In this document: positions 58,467 to 64,000 of the stretch, one piece after another
Numbering within the stretch: the first letter of the stretch is position 1
Layout of the letters: every line of letters begins with the position of its first letter
Assembly: GCA_017311185.1 (NCBI GenBank)
Contig: JAESUZ010000120.1
Location: 248,001-312,000, forward strand
Direction of reading: 5' to 3'
DNA: 64,000 bases
Origin: Proteles cristata cristata
Taxonomy: Eukaryota; Chordata; Mammalia; Carnivora; Hyaenidae
Notes under the pieces: model-generated
Database searches by the model: none
Seen by the model: the letters and a program-made list of their open reading frames with translations, nothing else
Told to the model about the DNA's origin: nothing
Position numbers and translations under genes: made by a program

Positions 58467-58876
58467 AGATCAGTGTTTTCCAAAGCATGTTCTGCAAATG
58501 TCAACAGATGGTTTGGGTTTTTTCCTCCCCAGAAAATATGTTTGGGAAATGCCAATTAAATAATCCTTTACAGCAAGACTTTGGGAGTCTTTGATACACT
58601 AAATCCAGTAAGAATCTATCTGGAACTGTTGGGGATCGGGGTAGGGAAGTCTTTTGAAACTTGTTTAACCAGACTTTTTTTTTTTTTATTGCATCTTCAA
58701 GAAACAATCACATTTTATTACTTCATTTTACAGAGATTTGCTCCTCCATGTGATTTCTTCATCTGACAAGTGACTACCCCCCACCCTGTACCAGCACATG
58801 GCCAGCCAAAGACAGAGTCAAAGACAGAGTCAGAATTAGAACCTAGTCCTCACCCCTGCACCCCCCCACCCCGCCC

Positions 58877-58919
58877 CAGCACTGCCTGTTTCCTTCCCAG
58901 TACTGCCTGTTTCCTTCCC
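58877..58919 (+). repeat. 21-bp tandem duplication
   Basis: The phrase actgcctgtttccttccc occurs twice in a row in a C-rich tract. Confidence 0.85.
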
Positions 58920-61900
58920 CTACTAGATTGGGAACTTTTGAGGAGCAGAAACTACATCTCTTAGTTTTTGTGCATCCTCCCCACCCCACCCACAGTCCTC
59001 CTGTGTAATCTGAAGCTTTATTGGCTGCAGGCTCTTGACAAGTGGCTCCAGGCATGTGAGTGCCCAGTTGGTCTCCTTTGTTTCCAAGGCGCCCATTAAA
59101 AAGTGTGCTACCAGATCAGGACAAGAGGGCCTCTCAGGTTGCAGACTCAACATACTCAAGAAAAAGAAAAACAAAGGAATGAAAAAATTAAGAAAAAAAG
59201 GATACCCCGAAAACTTTTATTAGTTTTCCATTTTGGTGACAAATGCAAACTTGGTAAGGAAGTTGCCTAGCATTAAATGTTTGATATGCCTTTCACTCCC
59301 TTCCCTAGTGTTTGTATGTTGGCCTTTTATCAATTCATGACAAGTCTCTACTAAAACTGTTCCAACATAAGTTAACTAATAGAAATGTTTTAAGTACTTT
59401 TTGAAGATCAGGAAAATTTTTGATGCTGCTGTGGGTGGGTGTGCGCTTTTTCTCCCCCCCAGATAATCTCTTGGCAGATAGCAGGAACTTTTCCTCTGCC
59501 TTTGTGTTTGAATAAGGGTGGGAGCCTGCTTAGTATTGTCTGTTACCTTATGGTTTTTCATTTATTCGTAACTTGTTTCCTCCCCACCCTACAGTTGTCA
59601 GGCTATGTTGGGAAGTCACTCTTTAGGAAGATTACATCTGGTCTCCTGTTGGAGTAAGATGAAAAACAAGTGTAGTAGCACTTCACCTTTAATGCTTTCT
59701 CCTAGAAAACATCGAGCAGCATTCATACCCTCCCTTGACTACACCCACACGCACTACCTTCTCTGCTTGATCTCTGAAATATTTGATGCCCTGTGAGATT
59801 TGTCATAAAAAAAATAATAACTATTTTTGGTTCTAAGGCTGTCATAATCCAAACTCTGCCAGTAAGAGTCTGGGGAGGTCTGTGCTTGTTGCTGCTAGGT
59901 ACATTTCTCAGAAGCAGCCAGTGCTAGGGCTCTCCCGAAACCCTGACATTGTCTCCTTTTTTTCAGCTTCTGTGACCTCTTCTAATGTTCGCTCACCCAC
60001 TCTCCCTAACACTACGGAATGCTGTTAGTGGCTGTAGTAACAACTCTTGGAAGGTGGTCTTTCTCTTTTTCCTCTCATTTTTAATAGTCAAGAAAGGTTA
60101 ATTTTCTCAGAAATGAATTTTTGCAGAAGTGTTATTCCTATTTTATCTCTGCAGAAATCTACTTGCATGGTAAAAAAAAAAACAAAAAACAATTTTCATT
60201 TTCAGAATTGTTCAGTTTTGACTTTTCTCAGTTGGAGCTAGTGCATGCACATTTAATAATGTCAGAGAAGTGAGGGGGGGGGTAAGTAAAATGTAGCTTT
60301 CTCCCAGATTATACTATGTTTCTCTAGCCGAATTGATCCATTCATTATCTCATTCACCAGGGGCAAGTAATTGTGCCCTATAGTAACAGCTTGAAAGAGT
60401 AGACTGTTCTAAGCATTCTTAGGAACATAATCCTGATCCTATACAGTTTATGGTAATCTTGCCCAAAAGTTTATGAAGGGTAGAAGATACTAAAATCTAC
60501 ACATTCATGGGCTATGGCCACAATACCACCCCCAACTAGGAGGGTTGGTGGCCACAGGGACACACTGACTCCTTCGAGAACATCTAAAATAACATGTATA
60601 GACAGAGATTGGCACATTCAGATTTTATACAGTATAATTCATTCACAATTTACCAGTCCAGAGTTCAAAAGACATGACCATAGTTCTCAAGCTTTCAGGC
60701 TAATTTGAATATGTGATAAATGATAGAAAATTAACCCCAATAACCCATGCAGAGATTAGCTACATGCTAGCATGGTTCCACTTCCCATTCCCCTCCCATT
60801 GGTTGGTACCACAGTGACTGGAAAGTAGGGTTTTAGATGTATGTTGTAAGAATCCAGGAATTTCAGTGCTGGACAAAAGTAACTCCCTAATGGGGTATTG
60901 ACCTTAGATTGGGAAACAAGTGGTCAGAATGTCAGGACTATAGAATTGAGGCGAGACAGTGTGGACTAGAGAAAGAAAAGGCACGTGGGACTGGAAGAGG
61001 AGACTTGGTGCATGGTTCTGAGAGTCTGACAGCTTTAGATATTCCAGAAAAGTTGGCCAAGAGTTATGTATCTAAGAAAGGGGAGCCCTTTGACGACTCC
61101 CATTTATCAGTGCAGGCCCTCTATGATCTAGCCTATCCTAACTCTCCTGCCTGATCCACTGCCTTTCTCTGGCAATCAAATTTCTGTCCCAGCAAACTGC
61201 GTCCCATTGGCCTACCAGTGCATGCATTTTAGTTATAATAGTTACCTGTTGCATTTGTCTGCCCAACATCTTACTCATTCTCTTTTGGGGTCTTCTCTAT
61301 CTTCTTATGAAGTATAGCCCTGCCCTCTAGCCCTGCCCACTTTATATGATTCTAATAGAACTGCAAATCCTGCAAAAGTCTTCTTGCAACCTTTCCTGTA
61401 TCTAGTTAAAATTACATTCTGCTTTGTATGAGTCCCTGTCAACACAGCTCCATCCTAGCACTGTTTGTACTCTGGCCAGGCGATGGGTACAGTGATTAGC
61501 CTGGAGCTAGGCACCTGACCAAAACTAGACTGAGCAGAGGCTCTCCATGAGATCTTATTTGCTGGCCCTAACAAGCAGATAGCCTTCTATGACTATTAAC
61601 TACAATCCAGTGTGATATGAACATGAAGCTATCTGTGGCCAAACTCCACCCCTTCCTCCTGCAGCATAGATTATGTCCATCTGCTAAGGGAGAGAAGACA
61701 GCATACACACATGAACAGGGTCAAGAGTTCCGGAAGAGCGGAAGCCAGATTTCCCAGTTACACTTTCCTTGTATTTGTGTAAACTATTTTGAGATGCATT
61801 TCTGTCTCTTGGAAACGGAAAAGTTCAAATTAATGATCACTTGACCAAAAATAACCTCCACATCCCTAATGGAAATTCTGTCTTTGAGGACAATGTCTTA

Positions 61901-61954
61901 TGAAGCCTTTCCTCAATCCTCTGGTTGAAATTAATTACTGCCCGTGAGTCGCAT

Positions 61955-62277
61955 GCCATAGTCTTTTCAGGATGCTACAGCAAAAATAGCATAACGCGGA
62001 TGCCTTATAAACATTTCTCACAGTTCTGGAGGCTAAGAAGTCCAAGACCATGACACCAGCAGATTTGGTGTCTGGTGAGGGTCTGCTTCCTCACTCACAT
62101 AAGGAGAAAGGGGCAAGGCTCTCTGGAATCTCTTTTATAAGGGCACTAATCCCATATGAGTGATCTCCACCCTATCACCTAATTTCTTCCCAAAGGCCCC
62201 ACCTCTAAACTGTCACATCTGGGGATTAGGTCTCAGCATATGAGTTTGGGGGAGACCCATGTACAGTCCATAGCACC
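61955..62277 (-). mobile_element. MST-type MaLR solo LTR, antisense, internally deleted
   Basis: The phrases tttctcacagttctggaggc, taagaagtccaagaccatga, tggtgtctggtgagggtctg, ttttataagggcactaatcc and aaaggccccacctctaaact are in the antisense order of the MST LTR. The middle part is shortened. No viral coding sequence is attached. Confidence 0.75.
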
Positions 62278-63779
62278 CCCCCCCCATTAACAATGTATAC
62301 CTCAATAGTTGCACTGGTTTCCTTCTGCCTCGATTTGGAGTTTGATTACACATCTGTTTTCCTCATTTGTAAGATCTTTAAAAGTAGAGAGCATACCTTA
62401 ATCATCATTGGACCCTCCATAGGGCAACACATCATAGGTTCTTAAATTTTTTGAATAATCTCTAGATTGGTACTATGAACCAAGCTCAATTCTAGGAACC
62501 AGGAATAACAGTGAATTTTAAAACGTGAAAATCCATGCTTTCATGGAATTTGCAATCTAGTGGGAAAACTGACAAAAAGTCATGGGAATTGCTGAATTGG
62601 GAAAAACCTTGAGGAAAGGCAAATCCAACCTGAAACCAAGAGGCTCAGACACAAGGGACCTTGCTTTTTTCCACAACCAAACAAGGCAAAATGAAGAGCT
62701 CTTAAGGTGTGGCAAAGGAGTGGGAAGTATGTCAGGATGAAGTTGAAAATAGAACTTGAGCACACTATTTTAAAAGATAGTCGTATTAATCCGCGCCACA
62801 TGAAAACGGCCAGCTAGATGTGATTACTGGCACTCCCCAACTTGTCCCCATGGTAATTCACTGGCAGTTTCCTACAGAGACCAAAGATTATTTATTTCTG
62901 GCCATATGCTCTTCCCTAAACATAACAATGCATGTTCACATCTCTCTACCTGTATACTTGCCATCCCTTCACCCTGGAATGTGTTCCTTTTTTTCCCATT
63001 TCTTGGACTGTTAACTTATTTTGAAATCAGTAATCACTGAATTCATGTTTGAGGAAAAAAAAAAACACGTGTTTCCCAGTCCCTTTCAGCTGCAGACTGT
63101 TTCTCTCTATACTAGACAGTAATTTACAGGATTTACCCTCTCTGCAACTGAAACATAAAGGAGCAAAAGATGGCATTCCTGAGGAATGGTAGTCGGTCAA
63201 TTAATTTGCGTGGGACACTAGAACATTTTGCTTCAGTGTTCTGTTTATAAAGAAGGGAGTGTTCTCCAAGTTTCAAATATTAGCTTGGAGACTACAACTT
63301 TTTGTGGGAGGCTAAGGTTTATACCCATATGTGAATATGCCCCAGGGTCCATCCTTCCACAAAACTTTGCCTCTGATGGTTGAGCACATGCACTACAGAT
63401 GACTTCTGTGGGGAAAGGACAGCGGAGGGGAAGGACACGTCTGGGAGAGAAGCTGTTCTCACAGGTAGTGACAATGGAAAGTTACTCAGGCAATGGGAAC
63501 AACTAGGGTGTCTTGTCTGGAGACTGTCGGAGCCAAATTGGAGATCACTTGTTTCTGACACATCAAAGCCTGGGAATTTTTCTCAACTGGATCTGTGGTG
63601 AACATTTGCTACCACCACCTGTTTCAAAGTTTTCCCTACTCACTCCCCTGCCCCCCGCCATTGTAAAAAGATTTGATATGTTTGTATATGGAAGCTTACA
63701 GCTTGCCAAAGGTGCTAAACCCTCACTTGAGTGGGTTGTATATGAAATCACTGTTAACCTGTACCTAGCACTGTCCTAG

Positions 63780-63955
63780 AGGCTTTAGATGTGTCCCCTC
63801 ATTCCCTTACAATACCTCTATGAGGTAAACACTGTTGTCAGGCCTTATTCTTCAACAAGGCAACCAAGACACAAAGGTTTAGCCCCTGGTCATCCAGCCA
63901 CAAGATGTTGGTGGAGCTGTGCTGTAGGGATCTTTAAGCCTATGCTCTGCTGCCT
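63780..63955 (-). repeat. MIR-like repeat
   Basis: The phrases acctctatgaggtaaacact, caaccaagacacaaaggttt and ggtcatccagccacaagatg follow antisense MIR order. Confidence 0.65.
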
Positions 63956-64000
63956 CTCCCTGCATAATGTGTGGGAAAGTGTTCCAGACGGGCCTCAGGA

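Larger units (their letters stand above)
53941..64000 (+). other. DDHD1 3' UTR, then intergenic DNA
   Basis: No further gene is recognised. I noticed no AATAAA in the first few kilobases on +, only ATTAAA variants, so the end of the mRNA is uncertain. Recognised contents are a MIR-like piece (55050-55260), two antisense CAN-SINEs (56645 and 57436), small tandem duplications at 58419 and 58877, a MaLR-type LTR (61955-62277) and a MIR (63780-63950). Open frames are short and unlike known proteins. Confidence 0.7.

Noticed and set aside
60909..61154. An 81-codon open frame downstream of DDHD1
   Set aside because: No recognisable domain, promoter or neighbouring exon. Frames of this length are expected by chance in 10 kb.

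Overview
The window is vertebrate nuclear DNA from a carnivoran mammal, most likely a cat-family species. It is AT-rich and intron-dominated, and it is crowded with tRNA-derived CAN-SINEs of the felid type (27 recognised, 12 on + and 15 on -), together with L1 fragments whose 3' ends are of the carnivore type. There are no bacterial-style operons, and no new RNA gene or CRISPR array was seen.

The only protein gene recognised is DDHD1 (phosphatidic-acid-preferring phospholipase A1), running left to right. The large first exon lies upstream of base 1. Eleven coding exons are placed with splice sites and matching phases: 8090-8218, 9277-9424, 19507-19613, 27501-27607, 35867-36129, 37774-37849, 41417-41566, 44045-44297, 45294-45485, 48752-48835 (an 84-nt cassette) and 53759-53940 (stop codon). 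Together they encode 563 residues. If the full protein has 900 residues like the long human isoform, they are residues 338-900, and the lipase-motif serine falls at 537, the position reported for the human catalytic serine. The DDHD domain occupies the last five exons, and all four name-giving residues (D, D, H, D) can be seen in the final exon.

Layout: 1-8089 is intron 1. 8090-9424 holds exons 2-3. 9425-35866 consists of three long introns with isolated exons 4 and 5. They are filled with nested repeats: a layered L1/Tigger/SINE block at 13060-19110, a Tigger element with two internal SINEs at 22425-23223, and L1 pieces. 35867-45485 is the exon-dense centre. 45486-53758 flanks the cassette exon. 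53941-64000 is 3' UTR and then intergenic DNA with a few old repeats (MIR, a MaLR-type LTR, CAN-SINEs).

Most notable beyond the known gene: two possible unannotated frame-preserving cassette exons (about 6171-6221 and 38377-38451), a diverged local duplication of about 205 bp in intron 1, a perfect 17-bp hairpin at 50569-50608, and very young SINE copies with intact target-site duplications. I did not find a new multi-gene system.
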